NCBI GenBank assembly: GCA_000499405.2
Contig: HG738140.1
Span: 5,012,701-5,076,700, forward strand
Origin: Onchocerca volvulus
Lineage: Eukaryota; Nematoda; Chromadorea; Rhabditida; Onchocercidae
Direction: 5' to 3'
Length of the DNA stretch: 64,000 nt
Shown here: piece after piece, positions 63,748 through 64,000 of the stretch
How the letters are laid out: each line of letters starts with the position of its first letter
Numbering within the stretch: position 1 is the first letter of the stretch
Made by a program: the position numbers and the translations under genes
The notes under the pieces: model-generated
What the model was told of the DNA's origin: nothing
Databases searched by the model: none
What the model saw: only the letters and a program-made list of their open reading frames with translations

Positions 63748-63837
63748 TTAATCTGCTTGTTTGAAACTTGTCATTTTTACGATTCTTCTAGAACTACGAA
63801 TACTACTTCGATTTCTTCGAATTGTGGGAAAAATCAT
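63748..63837 (-). CDS. Possible 5' coding exon (start) of the RhoGEF gene
   Basis: A minus-strand ATG at 63,837 opens a 29-codon basic frame (MIFPTIRRNRSSIRSSRRIV...) in a GC-richer patch. The exon at 60,664 needs a preceding exon ending one base into a codon; phase-1 GT dinucleotides exist here but none is a good donor, and the best-looking GT (ATC|GTAAAA) is phase 0. The coordinates cover the ATG to the in-frame stop, not a defined exon. Confidence 0.2.
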   Translation of the reverse strand: MIFPTIRRNRSSIRSSRRIVKMTSFKQAD

Positions 63838-64000
63838 GATTGTGTGATAGAAAGTTGTACAGGTAGAAAATTAAATTTATAAAAAAAAGGAAAAAAATGA
63901 TGAAAATCAATTTGAATTTTTGCTCTGAATGAAGTGAATAATGGAAATATGAAATAAGTTTTGACAATTTGTAAAGAAATTAAATTTCCGAGAAAATATT

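Larger units (their letters stand above)
60665..64000. other. Right edge: intron or upstream region of the RhoGEF gene
   Basis: Contains an assembly gap (61,000-61,131), an (AG)n tract (61,584-61,610), diverged repeats at 62,280-62,700 and a 23-bp minisatellite at 63,318-63,475. A possible 5' exon is at about 63,837-63,748. Otherwise it is AT-rich with nothing recognisable. Confidence 0.5.

Noticed and set aside
1..64000. tRNA, rRNA, CRISPR arrays and intact transposase or reverse-transcriptase genes.
   Set aside because: None seen: no cloverleaf-like GC-rich 70-90-mers, no regular spacer arrays, and no long ORFs with catalytic motifs.

Overview
The window is a piece of a very AT-rich, intron-rich nuclear genome with two assembly gaps. 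Long A/T homopolymers are everywhere. Nearly every splice acceptor I could place reads TTTTCAG, TTTTTAG or TTTACAG, the nematode style. Together with the best family match (C. elegans RHGF-2) this suggests a nematode, perhaps a filarial or other spirurid worm. The taxon is inferred, not shown.

One gene dominates. On the minus strand, 23 phase-compatible coding exons run from 60,664 down to a stop codon at 3,713. They encode at least 1,234 residues; the start codon is probably upstream, beyond or near the right edge. The order is a basic/low-complexity N-terminus, a Raf-like Ras-binding (RBD) fold, a linker, a DH (RhoGEF) domain, a PH domain and a long Ser-rich tail with a proline-rich stretch. 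This is the PLEKHG5 (Syx/Tech) / C. elegans RHGF-2 family of RhoA exchange factors. DH, PH and tail exons are packed into 3.7-11.8 kb; the N-terminal exons are scattered over the remaining ~50 kb in introns of 1.9 to 13.9 kb. A second, plus-strand gene contributes its last two coding exons (1,027-1,653) and converges on the RhoGEF 3' end across about 2 kb of intergenic DNA.

The long introns are not featureless. Minus-strand exon-like pieces at 24,446-24,515, 19,862-20,015 and 19,369-19,497 fit together in phase and end in a stop. They could be an alternative 3' end giving a RhoGEF-less, RBD-only isoform, and/or a small nested gene. CRE/bZIP-site clusters lie just upstream of both entry exons. 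Three miRNA-like hairpins (41.5, 42.7, 45.7 kb), a ~240-300 bp fold-back element (52.7 kb), several exact-period minisatellites and two GC-richer islands with open frames (44.1-44.4 and 47.6-47.8 kb) are also present.

No rRNA, tRNA, CRISPR array or intact transposase was recognised. All exon calls come from reading frame, splice signals, phase continuity and family knowledge; no search or transcript data were available.
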